A DNA stretch of 14,739 nt, from the NCBI GenBank assembly GCA_964446435.1, contig CAYUOS010000080.1:1-14739 (forward strand), written 5' to 3'. Positions 14,411 through 14,739 of this stretch are shown one piece after another. The notes beneath the pieces were generated by a model. That model saw only the letters and a program-made list of their open reading frames with translations, was not told where the DNA came from and searched no databases. The number at the start of each line of letters is the position of its first letter. Position 1 is the first letter of the stretch. The DNA is from SLNP01 sp964446435. GTDB taxonomy: Bacteria > Bacteroidota > Bacteroidia > Bacteroidales > VadinHA17. The position numbers and the translations under genes are program-made.

Positions 14411-14739
14411 GCTTCACCCTCCCGCTGGTAAGTTGCAGAAACCGGTCCTCAATTGACGGTGCCGCCGGTATTGCCCTGTGGCCCTGAATGCCGAGCGATC
14501 TCATGTAGTAGTCAATTTCATTTGCTTCCGGCTCTCTCCTGAATGTTACATGCACCGAATCGCCGAAGGCAAATGCCGAAACAGTAATCTCCCAGTTGCG
14601 CAGTGCATTAAGCAGCTTATAGGTATCGGTCGCATTTGCATGCCAGACAATTCCCTTAAAACCGGCCCTGATAGAGACAGGGGTGCCGCTTTCAAGTATC
14701 CTGCCCTCCTGTAGCAGGACAATTGTATCGCATCTGTCA
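14403..14739 (-). CDS. ABC transporter ATP-binding protein, C-terminal part (5' end outside window)
   Basis: Translation of the minus strand from the window edge gives a continuous 111-residue C-terminal fragment. It starts DRCDTIVLLQEGRILESGTP, which is the typical stretch just after the switch His of ABC ATPases (compare YCNRVSVINEGRI in the neighbour). The rest is the variable C-terminal regulatory region, ending SIEDRFLQLTSGRVKHE; SIED-F is the usual closing motif of such exporter ATPases (compare SIDEVF in the neighbour). Its stop (TGA at 14405-14403) lies inside the next ATPase gene, an 8-nt overlap. The Walker motifs would be to the right of the window. The call rests on frame, motif order and context. 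Confidence 0.82.
   Translation of the reverse strand, partial: DRCDTIVLLQEGRILESGTPVSIRAGFKGIVWHANATDTYKLLNALRNWEITVSAFAFGDSVHVTFRREPEANEIDYYMRSLGIQGHRAIPAAPSIEDRFLQLTSGRVKHE

Noticed and set aside
14478..14714. A 78-codon + strand frame at the right end
   Set aside because: It is antisense to the C-terminal region of the upstream ABC ATPase, which reads continuously on the minus strand and ends in a typical 8-nt overlap.

Overview
The window looks like ordinary chromosomal DNA from a member of the Bacteroidota, most likely the Bacteroidales or Marinilabiliales. This rests on several things: a head-GIN (DUF2807) exported protein, a run of small tail-anchored protein, mutL, two rhomboids and a membrane nuclease-fold protein on one strand, a Na+-type membrane pyrophosphatase, mostly weak Shine-Dalgarno signals, and -7 boxes of the TAnnTTTG type. 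I see no rRNA, tRNA, CRISPR array, insertion sequence, integrase or phage gene, and coding density is high.

Layout. Bases 1-512 (+) hold the end of rimM. Bases 585-1280 (+) hold an exported DUF2807 beta-helix protein. It converges on tsaC/sua5 (1313-1906, -), which makes the threonylcarbamoyl group of tRNA t6A. A 231-bp divergent promoter region (1907-2137) separates this from hppA (2138-4429, +), a K+-stimulated, Na+-type membrane pyrophosphatase followed by a strong intrinsic terminator (4453-4487). A PLP-dependent serine/threonine dehydratase of the serine-racemase branch follows (4518-5462, +). Its stop codon overlaps the stop codon of the opposite-strand operon through a shared CTAG.

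The central minus-strand block (10410 down to 5459) is transcribed in the order: small tail-anchored protein, mutL, rhomboid, rhomboid, and an endonuclease/exonuclease/phosphatase (EEP) protein with three N-terminal membrane helices. Spacings are 12 bp, 82 bp, a TGATG overlap, and 11 bp, so it is probably one operon, possibly with a second promoter before the rhomboids. Divergent from it is a lipoprotein EEP hydrolase (10530-11387, +).

The right end (14739 down to 11428, -) is an ABC-2 exporter operon: the C-terminal end of one ATPase, a second complete ATPase, and two paralogous permeases, tightly coupled. This matches the layout of YbhFSR-type exporters with the double ATPase split into two genes. 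The missing partners (HlyD-like adaptor and TolC-like channel) would be expected to the right of the window.

I did not find a convincing undescribed system. The points most worth a second look are an altered endonuclease motif in MutL (DQRR instead of DQH-x), the GASA active site in one of two translationally coupled rhomboids, residues in the pyrophosphatase that fit the dual Na+,H+-pumping subfamily, a recurring TACTTTTRCC box before three start codons, and the shared-stop CTAG junction.
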